This document shows, in pieces, positions 45,206 to 55,776 of a stretch of DNA of 64,000 bases. The translations under genes and the position numbers were made by a program. The notes beneath the pieces are model-generated. The model saw only the letters and a program-made list of their open reading frames with translations, was not told the origin of the DNA and ran no database searches. The number at the start of each line of letters is the position of its first letter. Positions within the stretch are counted from its first letter, which is position 1. The DNA is taken from contig OX463859.1 in the NCBI GenBank assembly GCA_949825065.1, positions 24,011,847 through 24,075,846 on the forward strand. The letters are read 5' to 3'. Source of the DNA: Odontocerum albicorne. Taxonomy: Eukaryota > Arthropoda > Insecta > Trichoptera > Odontoceridae.

Positions 45206-45784
45206 CAAAAATTCCCAAAGTGGTCTATATGGATCCCCAAGGGTTGATTTTGACTTATGCTGCATTATGGACTATTGCAAAAAGTTTTTGCTAGCTTTCC
45301 CATCTTCATACCTCATGGAAAGAGGCTTTAGGGCGGTTGACAATCTTCTTACGAAAAAAAGAAATCGTGTACAAATCACTGAACATGGAGATTTAAGACT
45401 ATACCTTACTAATTTGAAGCTAAATATTAAACTATTGCTATCAGGGCATCAGGTTCATCCCTCTCATTAACAGTATTATTTGTGTATTAATTTTATTTAA
45501 GAATTTTACTAGGTTTTGATTTGTTTCGTTCCAAAGCCAAATATTTATTTGAATTTTGTGTCTTTTCAATAAAGGTATGAAGAAAAATTGTACATGTTTT
45601 TATTTTTTTTCAATTGTCCGCTCTACAAAAAACCTTATCAAGGTGAACAGCACTGTGTCAGCTGTCAAAAATACATTTAAAGTTAATAAGTTTAGGAAAA
45701 TTCAATATTAGGCAGGCAGGGAGTCTACGAAAAACAAAAAAATCGGCAAGTGGTCTACGGGGTGAAAAAGTTTGGGAAACTATG
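45206..45784 (+). mobile_element. Deleted hAT element keeping the transposase C-terminus
   Basis: The ends look like hAT termini (AAATTCCCAAAGTGGTCTA on the left; TTTCCCAAACTTTTTCACC on the right, inward). The plus frame to 45470 encodes FPSSYLMERGFRAVDNLL, TKKRNRVQITEHGDLRLYLT and GHQVHPSH, which is the C-terminus of ZBED5/SCAND3-like hAT transposases. The rest of the gene is missing, and no 8-bp duplication was found. Confidence 0.75.
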
Positions 45785-46250
45785 GAACCTAGTTGGTCGG
45801 AAGAGATGACTACCTGACATAAGCCTGCCAGATTGTTCCACAATGAAGTGTTAAATAAATCTACAAAAGTGTTGACCGATATTCAAACCTGATATTTTTT
45901 ATTGATTGGAAGAGATTTCCAAATGCTGGTTGGTTGGAATAAATTATCAAGGGCCAATAATTATAATGAGAAGAACTTTGAAGAAGAAATAACTTCAGTG
46001 AATGATAGTATTGAGCAAGTACAAATAGCAATAAAAAGTTACACATCGTCATGGCGTATATTCTTCTCAGATCACGCACGCTTAATTTTGATGTTATTTA
46101 AAAATTATTTTGCTTCTATCAACTGTTTAAGTCTGTCCATATTTTTTTAATACTCATTTTAATGTTCTAGCTCTACTGGAATAATCACTGGAAAAACATA
46201 ATAATCACTGAAAAAATCCAAGATTGCGCAATGTAATCGCACAATCTAAA

Positions 46251-47122
46251 TACAACCGGTCCTCGACTTTCGTACAATTCGCTATTTCGTACAGTATTGA
46301 AAAGTTAGATTTTTATCGATATGTATCGTCCTCGTCAACCATTAGTCATTAGTCCCTCCCGTACTCTCCGACATTAGTCACGTTCGTTTCCGGCGTCACA
46401 GGTTCAGTCTTGAGTTAGGCCATGTGTTCATAAGTTATGTCTTGTTAGTTTATGTTAGGACGTGTGTTATCAGTTTATGTACATATATGTTATGGTGGAA
46501 AAATTCAGCATTATCAATTTATAAATATGAGTGAAAACGAAAAAAAACAGAAGTGTTTATATGGACAAAAATAAATCAAGGTCTCATAAGCTTCATACGA
46601 TCGAGACAAAGATGAACATAATTAGACGTTCCAAAAGCGGTGAATCTTTTGCTTCAATCGGTTCTTCATATGACTTAAGCCAATCAACAATATGTTCAAT
46701 CCAAAATGAAGGAGAATAACCTAATAACGAATTCATTGTTAAGACTTTGACAATCAAGAATATGAACGAAGCCTTCATACATCTTGACAAATTTTAGACT
46801 ATCATGGAAGAATGTGATCCCAATGGAGGGCGCATAACTCATCTACGAAGGGCAATAGAAAAAGACACAGCGTATTACACAACTCTTTATCAAAAAAATT
46901 AAAAGGAGAGTACCATTCAACTATCTCTTGATAAAAATATAAAGAAAACACCACATAGTAATTAATGAAGTGTTATTTATTAATATGCTAATACACCTCA
47001 TTAAAAATAAATATTTTAAAAACACTTCTTGATGTTTTTTTTATATTGCTCCACTTTCGTACATTTCAACTTTCGTCCACATTTCAGAATCAATTAGGTA
47101 CGAATGTCGAGGACCGCCTGTA
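46251..47122 (+). mobile_element. Deleted pogo/Tigger element
   Basis: TA at 46251-46252 and 47121-47122 flanks 868 bp with inverted ends CAACCGGTCCTCGACTTTCG and CAGGCGGTCCTCGACATTCG. The frame at 46531-46719 encodes the N-terminal pogo DNA-binding domain (KSRSHKLHTIETKMNIIRRS, KSGESFASIGSSYDLSQSTI). The DDE domain is absent; a short decayed tail follows to 46970. Confidence 0.85.
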
Positions 47123-47152
47123 ATAGTAAACGCATGAACATGGCAATATAGT

Positions 47153-47160
47153 TTTGACAG
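47153..47160 (+). promoter_or_regulatory. TTTGACAG motif before the candidate exon
   Basis: TTTGACAG lies 91 bases before the ATG at 47251 and just before a GC-richer stretch with AAAATGGCGGGTGG, typical of housekeeping 5' regions. The upstream ATG at 47175 opens a 13-codon frame. Confidence 0.35.
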
Positions 47161-47250
47161 CAATTCGGTTTTAAAATGGCGGGTGGTGGTGTTTTCGTTT
47201 GCGGAACTGTGATTTAATTTTTCTTTTCTTGATTATCACAAATTATTAAA

Positions 47251-47296
47251 ATGACTGTTTGGACGTGTGTGAGAGAAAAACACCGATATGGAGTCG
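47251..47296 (+). CDS. Candidate first coding exon of an unidentified gene
   Basis: ATG at 47251 in an AAAATGA context opens MTVWTCVREKHRYGV, and the frame meets a strong donor (G/GTAAGTAA) after 47296, giving a 46-nt phase-1 exon. It is preceded by promoter-like sequence, including TTTGACAG and GGCGGG. I do not recognise the peptide, and no downstream exon could be matched within the window, so the rest may lie beyond 64000. It could be chance. Confidence 0.35.
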
Positions 47297-47299
47297 GTA

Positions 47300-47735
47300 A
47301 GTAATATTTTCTGATGATTTTCGATTTTTTATTTTTATTTTGTGACATCTGCTTTTCACTTGTTTTTGTCCTTGCGCATATGACAACTTGTTGCGTTCCT
47401 TTTTTAAAACTCCCTCCCGCCTAGAATAATAAATGCGGATTATGTCATTGACTCGTAATTTTCTAAAATTGCACACCGTCACTATAATATTGGTTTAATG
47501 GGATGGATTATTCATCAATGCCATTAGATAGCCCCTCCCATTTTTAATTTCAATTAATTCACGCTACTGTTTATGTATGTATTGTATCGCAACTTATAAG
47601 CTATAGAGATAACAAATTATTATCAGATTAAGTATATATCTTTTATTATCAGCTTTTTCTCTTATATTACATTTTGTGTCATTGGAGTAATGATCCATCA
47701 TATTTTGTTTATTTATTTACATTTCATTTTTATGA
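47300..47735. other. AT-rich, nothing recognised
   Basis: Follows the candidate exon; no exon or repeat identified. Confidence 0.35.
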
Positions 47736-47739
47736 AAAT

Positions 47740-48260
47740 ATTTTACGAAAACTAAATGCTGTAAAAATGCGTGCACTGAGAAGAATACACGGGGTTAAGA
47801 GGGATATGATAGTCCACAATAGTATTTTGGTGCCAACTTTGATGCCTAATAAATGCTGTAGAAATGCGTGCACTGAGAATAAATAATACGTGGGGTGAAG
47901 AGGGATATCGAACAGCATATTGCGATTGGAAATAAAGTCAATGGGGCACTAAAACATATATACTCGAACTGTATCAGTTGTACTGTATACAACGAGAGTA
48001 TAATACTATACAATAAATGAATGAAGAATGAAGAAACAAAACTAATACTACTGCAAATGTGAGTAGAAGGAGGCTAGAGGAAGACCATGAGAAGTATGGT
48101 TGATTGATTGAGATTTTGAAAAATGGAAATCTAGAAAGTCAGATAAATCGTAGAATGATATGAGGTGTATGGATGCGGAAGGGGCAATGAATGTGTTGAA
48201 ATAGGAAAGTCTGAACTTCTGCCCTCTCTGCCTAATCCGATATTGAAATGATGTGATATA
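47740..48260 (+). mobile_element. RTE-type LINE 3' fragments
   Basis: KLNAVKMRALRRIHGVKRDM at 47746-47808 is the conserved RTE segment. A partial duplicate (GTAGAAATGCGTGCACTGAG) follows at about 47858. The C-terminal tail and common 3' end run to 48240. Confidence 0.8.
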
Positions 48261-48424
48261 ATATGTATATAATTGTTGTCTTGTCTGATTCCATAGCAAA
48301 ACTTATAATGTTTTATAAGAAAATATTGAAATATCAATTATTAATTTAAAATAGTATTTATTATTTGGTTTAGAGTGGTAAGAGTATTCAGTTTAAAGGT
48401 CACTTACTAGAATATATCTAATAA

Positions 48425-48505
48425 TAATCATTAGAGAGCAGATTCTCTTCAAAGCCACTCAGGATTCAAATCAATTTCAACTCAGGATTTGAACCCACTT
48501 TTAGT
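48425..48505 (-). mobile_element. LINE 3' terminal fragment (GTTTAGAGAGCAAA family)
   Basis: CATTAGAGAGCAGATTCTCT then an internally duplicated CTCAGGATT(T)GAA(ACCCAC) segment. Same family as 20550-20670. Confidence 0.55.
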
Positions 48506-48534
48506 GAAAGATTTTTTACAAAACAAACATATAC

Positions 48535-50580
48535 ACATAGTCTGTTTTACATTTTTTCATGAAAATCGTTAGAGGATAGATTCAAACGCGAGCAGGTAGC
48601 AGGACCCTTCTCTCAAAATGCTTTGTACGGAAAAACTTAGTTGTTGTTCGACCTTGGTTACACAAGAACATATTTCACCATGAGTGCCACGTACGCATCA
48701 CGTTATGAATCCGTGTTTCTGTGTGTGTGTGTGGGAAAGAACCGAAAATGTCGTACGGAGCCGCTGCTAAATACATGAGAAAGTTGAGGACATTTGTAAG
48801 TATGTGGGTGAAATGCTATTCCGATGTAAAGAACGTCTATGACCTACCAGATCGTGGCACTGCACAGAAAACAACGAAAAAGGAGGGCAGAGTGATTTTA
48901 CGGGTGTTTGAGAAGAATCTTCGTCTATCATTGCGTAGCGGACAGGCGGTTTTGTGTGAAAAGGGTCTAATTGTGTCATGTGACACTACAAAAAGACGTT
49001 TACTAGCTCATGGAGGGAAATTTCGAAGCATGGTGAAGAAATCACTACTGTCCTAAAAATAAGTCGAGAAAAGACTCACTTGGGTGAAAAAAAATTTGCA
49101 CCGCAATTGGGACAACGTAATTTTTTAGGATGAAGCTTATTTTTCGGTACATTCTTCCATTAATCATACCTGGTGTACCTGCACCGATAGACTCATCCAG
49201 CGGACCGTTCAACACCCGGTAAAAAGTCCATGTCTGGGGCTGTTTCTGAAAACAGGAATTTGGCACTTTGCACATCTTTACAAATAATTTAAACGCTGCC
49301 AAAATGTTTAAAATATATCAGGAGGCTTTATTACTATCTGCCCATAAGTGGTTTATAAGAAAAAATGAAAATATGCTACTGCAAAAGGAAAATGACCCAA
49401 AACATCGGGAGTCGTCTTTGTAATGCGTGGAAACAGGAAAATGACGTTGACGTAATGGATTGGCCGTCGCAGTCACCAGATGCAAATCCCATAGAAAATG
49501 TTTGGGCACTCATGAAGTTCAAGATCAAGTAGTTATTTTGACACATTCTACTTATATGGAAGTCTTTGCCCCTAGATTATGCTATAAAATTAGTAGAAAT
49601 TATGCCTCGGAGATGCCGGGCAATTATTACCAGTGGAGGCGACTGGACAACTTATTAACCCTTTAAGTGCCGAAAGTTATTAGTATGGCCGTACCCAGCA
49701 GGCCGTGATTTTTTCAACAAAAATAAAACCTAAAAAATTTATATTTTTTGTATACAGATATAAAGGATATTATGAAAACTTTCTAAATATGTACACCGTG
49801 GGGCGTTTGAGCTGCCGTTCACTCAGAAAAACACAGTTTAAATATTCACAAAATGTCGGGGTTGTCACAACTTGACACAGAAAACACGTTTACTTATAAA
49901 TATAGTGGAATATAATATACTTTGTAAACTAAAATCAACAAATTATCTGCATGATGTATAATAAAGCGCAAAAGGTAAATAAACCATAAAATAAAACCGT
50001 AAAAAGTCTATATAAATGTCGTATTATGCCGCAAAACTACCGCCAATAACCAAAGAATATATGAAAACACACTTTGTAAATAAATACTTGAATAATTAAC
50101 AAAAATAACGCACAAAAGTTAAAAATCAACCATTGAACAAACTTACAAACGAAGTCATTATAAAGCATCGCAATTACGACGGAAAAAACTGTAGTCGGTA
50201 ACCCTGTATCAGAGTATTGACTGTCAGTGAAAGCTTTTAGAAAGATGACTGTAACTTTGATAATATCGATAATTGTAATATTTAAGTATTTCTTGACCAT
50301 CCCAATACATGTTATAATTTATAAATGATTGCAATTGGATTTGATATTGGCTTGCGACAAGCTCAAAGGAGAGCGCGTTTACTCGTTCATTTTGTATGGC
50401 CGGCCTGGCGAGCACTGAATCGGAGAGCGCGTCAACGCGCTCGTGGCAGTGAACCGGTTAATAATAAAGCATCACGGTTTATATCATGTAGTATGTGTGT
50501 ATTTTTTTTTTAATGCCTTATCCCAAATAGTTATTCGGGTTACGCCGTACACATTCTTGTCAAACAGTCTGTACATAAGT
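48535..50580 (+). mobile_element. Tc1-like element, interrupted by a TTAA element
   Basis: The left end contains AGTCTGTTTTACATTTTTTC and the right end read inward contains TGTACAGACTGTTTGACAAG. The transposase gene reads in broken frames from about 48740: SYGAAAKYMRKLRTFVSMWV, CEKGLIVSCDTTKRRLLAHG, then in other frames the DDE motifs H-R-N-W-D-N-V-I-F-x-D-E-A, D-P-K-H-R, and S-P-D-A-N-P-I-E-N-V-W at about 49472. The last Glu marks it as DD34E Tc1. The 3' part is cut by the insertion at 49655-50461. Confidence 0.85.
49655..50461. mobile_element. TTAA-flanked element (piggyBac-type MITE) inside the Tc1
   Basis: TTAA at 49655-49658 and 50458-50461 brackets about 800 bp with weakly similar ends CCCTTTAAGTGCC and CCGGTTCACTGCC (right, inward). 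Tc1 sequence continues on both sides. A 60-codon arginine-rich frame at 50325 is part of the terminal region and not a gene. Confidence 0.55.
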
Positions 50581-50659
50581 TGAGTACAAGGATAAAGAGA
50601 TGGTTGTTGTAACCATTAAATTAAGAACTTTTCTACATCTGCATATGTTTAGAAAAATA

Positions 50660-50815
50660 CGAGGGCGGTTCAATAAGTACCCGTGTTTGACGACAGATGG
50701 CGTTGCTAAGGCATGTTGCTGTTACCATCGTGTGCTGCCATCGGGTCTTAAAGTGCTTTCTAAAGCTGCACAAGCCACCTATATCTTCACAAAGAAACAG
50801 GCAACTTGAACTTAA
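50660..50815. mobile_element. Mariner end joined to LINE fragment
   Basis: TACGAGGGCGGTTCAATAAG is a mariner-like terminus. From 50747 the sequence AAAGTGCTTTCTAAAGCTGC and ACAAGCCACCTATATCT matches the LINE copy at 40180-40215. Confidence 0.45.
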
Positions 50816-50830
50816 TTTTTACTAACCCTA

Positions 50831-51420
50831 CTTTATACATACATGCAAAACATCACACCATTTCCCTGTTAGGGTAGGCAGAGAGGATAAACTCACCAAA
50901 CTTTCCTATCACAATATACTGCCTTCACCTTCTCTACATTAATTCATCTCGCACATCACCTTCTGTTTCTCTTACTCCTTGCCGTTACTTGGTCCAAAAA
51001 TTATTTTCTAGTTTGCCCTCTATCACGACTGACTTATGCCTGCATCATATATTTGTCAAGTCAAGTTACATGTTATTTGAATCGAATGAGTTATTAAGAA
51101 CTTTAAGAGGCATACATACCATTATGTCAATTCCCTCTCGGGGTAGGCAGAGAGGACACACTTCCAGAAATTCTTATCTCATCACACATCCTTTGCCTCT
51201 TCTATATCCATACACGTCATGTGACTCCCACAATTTCTCTGACTTTTACATTTCCTTTTTACATTTCACATTCACTTGATCCAACCATACTTTACTTGGT
51301 ATTTCATGCATACTAACAAGCCATTTCCCTGTTGGGGTAAGCAGAGAGAACACAGTGCGAACATTTCCTATTAAGACATACTTACCTCGCATCTGCTACA
51401 TTCATACATCTTCTTATTCA
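50831..51420 (-). mobile_element. Three successive RTE 3' ends
   Basis: GGGTAGGCAGAGAGGA-type 3' ends occur at about 50870, 51142 and 51336 (the last GGGTAAGCAGAGAGAA). Each is followed on plus by CTTCCTATC- and TCTTCTACATCCATAC-like sequence, the reverse complement of the RTE C-terminus. Each copy is truncated by the next. Confidence 0.75.
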
Positions 51421-51429
51421 ACATAATTA

Positions 51430-51985
51430 AGGAATAAATGTTTTATCATTGAATTATTTTGTATTTTAGTTTATGTGTACAACAAGGGTGTGGGTTGAAA
51501 AACATCTGTCATCCTCTCATCCTAGGTCGCCCTCTTATTTGTAGTGTTTATCCCAATTGTGAGGATGTTATTAGCTTTGATGGTTTATCCCTTTTATTTG
51601 TATTTGTTTTTCTGCAAATTAACATTTACGTGTAATTTGCACGACATATATATCTATATCTATATACTACTGCATTGCTATTTATTTGATGTCAACAGAA
51701 CAGGTTGAAGTTTGTATATACAAATGTTTGTTTATAAAATTTTCTGATTAGTCACAAACATGTTTATAAAAAGAATGGATTCTATTTTATAACCAAACAT
51801 GTCAATATTTTTCATTTTCACACAGATAAATCACCTTTTCAAATTCAGATTATTGACTTAGGATGTTAGGAATGTGAGAGACATGCAGATGATGGTTCCA
51901 ATCTCCACTAGCTTTAATTACCCGCAAGTTTCATCATGCACTTTGTTCAATTAGACCATTGTTACCCATTGCTTCCCTGTGGGCC
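51430..51985. other. Intergenic, nothing recognised
   Basis: AT-rich sequence without coding or repeat matches. Confidence 0.35.
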
Positions 51986-51987
51986 TT

Positions 51988-52006
51988 GGGGGGGGGGGGG
52001 GGGGGG
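51988..52006 (+). repeat. Poly-G run of 19
   Basis: Nineteen consecutive G in AT-rich surroundings, preceded by TGGGCCTT. Length could be affected by sequencing or slippage. Confidence 0.9.
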
Positions 52007-52042
52007 TTGCTGGTTGCTTGCCTCAGGGGCAGTGGGGGGACG

Positions 52043-52340
52043 TTAACCCTTTTTATCCCACGGGGCCGATTATCGGCCCCAACTGGTGTATGTGAAAAAT
52101 CGCACAGGGCCGATCATCGGCCTCAAAGTTTTTATGTTGAATATAATTTTTTTTTTTATGAAATATGAAAATCACTTATTATTTTACACTCTACAGGGAG
52201 GTCTCCACAACAAAATAGTTTTTAAAACTAAATATTAACTGAGATAAAAAATTAAATATAAACTACTGTTTTTTTTGGCAAAAAATGCTTGGGTTTTTTG
52301 GCACATTTTATGCAAAATATGCTGGGATTAAAAAGGTTAA
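52043..52340. mobile_element. TTAA-flanked MITE with CCCTTTTTATCCCA ends
   Basis: TTAA at 52043-52046 and 52337-52340. Inner ends CCCTTTTTATCCCACGG and CCTTTTTAATCCCAGC (right, inward) are inverted repeats. Just inside the left end the motif GGGCCGAT.ATCGGCC is a small hairpin repeated twice (52064-52080, 52107-52121). A 99-codon minus frame crosses the right border and is not a gene. Confidence 0.7.
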
Positions 52341-52515
52341 GGATCAAGTGGGCAATAATATGAGGATTTAGTATGGTCACAAGTCTTTGGAATAGAAAGA
52401 GGAACGGACTGCAAAATGTTGACCACAGAGATTTAAGGATGTTGCTGACAAATATGGAACCTAATATAGACAAATTGGTAGCACAAAACCAGCTTAATCC
52501 TTCTCTTAAGTGATT
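52341..52515 (+). mobile_element. hAT transposase C-terminal fragment
   Basis: In the plus frame N-R-K-R-N-G-L-Q-N-V-D-H-R-D-L-R-M, T-N-M-E-P-N-I-D-K-L-V and N-P-S-L-K match the tail of ZBED5/SCAND3-like hAT transposases, as in the copy at 45206-45784. Confidence 0.65.
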
Positions 52516-52659
52516 AATTTTTATTTTACCGATTTGATTGATATTAATCACTAATAATAGTGATCAATCTAGTGTTGTCCAAATTGTTTTATTTCCGAAC
52601 TAAGTTTTTGAAATTCAAAAATTACATGCACATAAAGATTTGTGGAGTATCAATGTTTG

Positions 52660-53350
52660 AAAGGAGGCGGATTGAAGTCATCAGAAATGAATGCATAGAC
52701 TAAATTGATATTTTAAGTAAGTTAAAGAAAGGAGCTTTAAGATTATTTGGACATGTGGAGAGCAACATTCTCCCTAATTTTTTCATTGTGTGTGGGGCCC
52801 ATCAACTTATATGTACAAGAATTTTTTTTAAGCATCAATAAAATAACACAAAGACCTTTGAACAAGGGATAATTCATGTAGTCTTTATTCGAAATACGTA
52901 ACATAATATGGTGTTTCCATGTTCCGCACACATCACAAAGAAAGGAACCTGAAAACCCATCATAAAATAACAAATAAAATATGTAATTGCGCAAAACAAA
53001 ATATGGTTACAAGTTCCTTTCTTTGAGATGTGTGCGGACAATTTTTAATAGATGTGCGGCCGCACACGCGCACACCTTAGAGGGAACGTTGGTGGAGAGA
53101 CTGAATGATGAAAGAATGACTAAGCATATATACAAATAAGAAGTGCAAGGTTTGTGTGGAAGAGGCATACCGAGGAAAACGTGGCTGGACCAGATTTTGG
53201 AAGAAGGTAAAGCGAGAAGTATGCATAATAGAAGATTGTGCATGAGGAGATGTATGAATGTGGAGGAGGCGAAAGTTGTATGCTTGGATAGAAAAGTTTA
53301 GAGATCTCTCTGCCTACCCCGCAAGGGACATGGCGTGATGATTTGTATAT
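52660..53350 (+). mobile_element. RTE LINE 3' end split by a hAT MITE
   Basis: Before the MITE the frame reads R-I-E-V-I-R-N-E and R-L-F-G-H-V-E. After it the frame continues R-L-N-D-E-R-M-T-K, then C-G-R-G-I-P-R-K-T-W-L-D-Q and M-N-V-E-E-A-K-V-V-C-L-D-R and the common 3' end at 53310-53335. Removing the insert and one duplication rejoins the frame exactly. Confidence 0.85.
52755..53099. mobile_element. hAT MITE with exact 8-bp duplication GTGGAGAG
   Basis: GTGGAGAG at 52755-52762 and 53092-53099 flanks a 329-bp element whose ends are CAACATTCTCCC and, right end inward, CAACGTTCCCTC. Non-coding. A related end (TATTCCCTCTAAACTGCAC) occurs at about 24207. Confidence 0.9.
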
Positions 53351-53359
53351 GCGTAAATC

Positions 53360-54298
53360 GAGGGATACCTGTATTTATTGTGTCCTGTTCATGCTTCTGT
53401 TTGTATTAATCATGTATTAATCAATTCTAATATTTTTATTAATCATGCTTCTGTTTTGTGGCAATGTGTTTGAAACAATGTTAGATAAATAAATTAGAAA
53501 GGAAATTCTTCATATGCTGGTGCATTTTGATAGGTTCAATATACTAAAATAACAAAAATACTTCCTTTTTATGAAATGTATATTCATATCCTTTTTAAGG
53601 ATAAAAATGAATTTATGCTAATGTACGCCTTATACCACAGCCTACGAGTTTTACAGATAAAAGTTATCTGATTATTGTATTTCCACTGACCACATTTTAT
53701 AGTACCACTGGGCTACAAGTGAACTCATTTGAACTTTATTTTAATATTTATGTCACAGAAAAAGCGGATTGTATTGTACGATAAATGAAAACTATAACTA
53801 TTGAATGTACACCTTTACTATTGTAATAAGTGAATGTGGAAGAAATTATTAACCAAATAAGGGATCGTATACGCTTTCTAGTGTTTTAATTTTGACTTTA
53901 TGAACTGGGTTTAAGAAAAGTACATTTGAAGTAAAATGATAAAAAATCCTTTTTATTAATTTTAAAGAGTTATGACATTTCATGTACATAAAGTGCCGTT
54001 CTTCTTACATGTAATTTTCGAAAATTCAATAGATTTCGGCCATTTTGGGCAATCTAAAATAATAACTAATAGCTTACAATATCCAGTCCATGACTTATAT
54101 TACATTGTTTTGTAATAAAACGCCACCTATAGATCGCTTTGTTTTTTAAATTGTAAAAATAAACCCATAAACACAAGACATCGTCGGTTAAATCTTACCA
54201 AAACTAAATTTCACAACAATCCAAGTCTATATTTTGCTTACCAAGTTGTAGAATCTTGGAACAAATTGCAAACCTTTTGTCGATTAACAAACTTTTGT
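53360..54298. other. Intergenic, nothing recognised
   Basis: AT-rich; no coding segment, SINE or known repeat identified. Confidence 0.4.
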
Positions 54299-54868
54299 TT
54301 AACCCTTCCTTCCCTGTGATGTGTAACTAGTACACATTGCTTCTAAAAACTTTAATATCTCTATAAATATAATAAATACTGGGTTCAGATTTTAGGTATT
54401 CCTCCGTAATACATTTACGCATTGACTGAAAAAAATAATATTAATAATATGGTAATTAGCACTTGTCGGCCACATCAGAGATATTTTGTGAAAATCGGGA
54501 ATAAATTCACCAATACAATCAAACGTGTGCCAGTGTGTGATGTAGGTATATTCATTCTAAAAAACCGCTATGGGTGAGAAGCGACGCTATTCACGTCTCA
54601 CTCTCACTCTACTTCGGTATATTGGAATGCAAGAAATAGAATCTCAGTTCGTTCACTTCTCTCGCTTCAGTAACTCACGGGCATTCGTTTGAGGTGGTCT
54701 CTTCACCCGTTTTGTGAACTTCGGCCGATGTTTTTTTCAAGTTTTCAGCAATTAAATTTCAATCATTATCCCTTTTGACTTTGAATTTGCTATGAATATT
54801 CTTATTTTTCTGATTTTAAATCGCTCATTTTTACATGTGTATTGAATACACAGGAAGGGAAAGGTTAA
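54299..54868. mobile_element. Complete TTAA-type MITE
   Basis: TTAA at 54299-54302 and 54865-54868. Inner ends CCCTTCCTTCCCTGTG and CCTTTCCCTTCCTGTG (right, inward) are inverted repeats. It is collinear with 33601-34130 and has no coding frame. The TTAA duplication suggests piggyBac mobilisation. Confidence 0.85.
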
Positions 54869-55279
54869 TGTACTGGACCATTATTTATGTCATTGTGAAT
54901 TAAGATTGTTTTCGGTGCCGTATTCACACACAGACCTGTTAGGAACATATCTATTACACACGGAATGGCGTCAAATGAATTTTCCCATATCAATATCTAC
55001 CATATCATTGTAGATAAATTGAGGATTGAACTCCTTAATAAACATTTTAGTGATAACTAAACCACTTGACAGAGAAACATGAGTAACATGGTTCCTGTTG
55101 TAATTATGTTATATTTAGATTTAATAATTTGTTTTCTTGTTATTTGATGTTATTGGGTCAAACCTGTATCAAATGTACAATAAATAAATGTGCTAGGTCA
55201 AGTGGTTTTCCCTACCTTGTGGCAAACTTTAATCACCACTATACTCGGTCTATGTCAACACTAACACCTTAGATAAGTG
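54869..55279. other. Intergenic, nothing recognised
   Basis: No coding or repeat signal found. Confidence 0.4.
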
Positions 55280-55776
55280 TACCAGGTCTGTAAATATGAA
55301 ACTGGATTTTTTTAATAGAAAATACACATTTATTGTATGAAAATAGTAAAAAATATTTTATTCAAAGTATTGCCTATCGCTAGCTACACATTTTCCCCAT
55401 CTGTCTGGCAATTTGTGGATGCCACGTCAAAAAAACTGTTGCTCTTTTGAGGCAAACCAATCATCGAGCCATTTTCGTACATTTTCGTAAGAAGTGAAGC
55501 GCTGCTCAGCATGTGCGTGTCCCATCGATGCAAATAAGTATTAATCGGATGGAGCCAAGTCTGGTGAGCAAGTCGTAGTTTTCAGGCACAAAAACAGACA
55601 TGTTCAACGCTATGAAAACATTTGTAGTTGTATTAAACTTGTATTGTTGTGAGTTAAAAGTCTTTGACAAATGTAAACACAAGAAAAATACGTCAATGAC
55701 GCGGTTTGACAGTCACTACATTGACAACTAGAGTCACCTATGAGCAAATTCCGGTTTCATATTTACAGACCTGATA
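55280..55776 (-). mobile_element. Deleted derivative of the mariner at 24734-25849
   Basis: TA at 55280-55281 and 55775-55776 flanks 493 bp with termini CCAGGTCTGTAAATATGAAA and TCAGGTCTGTAAATATGAAA. On minus it keeps the 5' leader, the MSVFVPEN start and the C-terminal end of the transposase. The middle is deleted. Confidence 0.9.

Noticed and set aside
49659..50457. Arginine-rich frames at the right side of the TTAA element
   Set aside because: They are a product of the GC-rich terminal region of the MITE and have no transposase motif.
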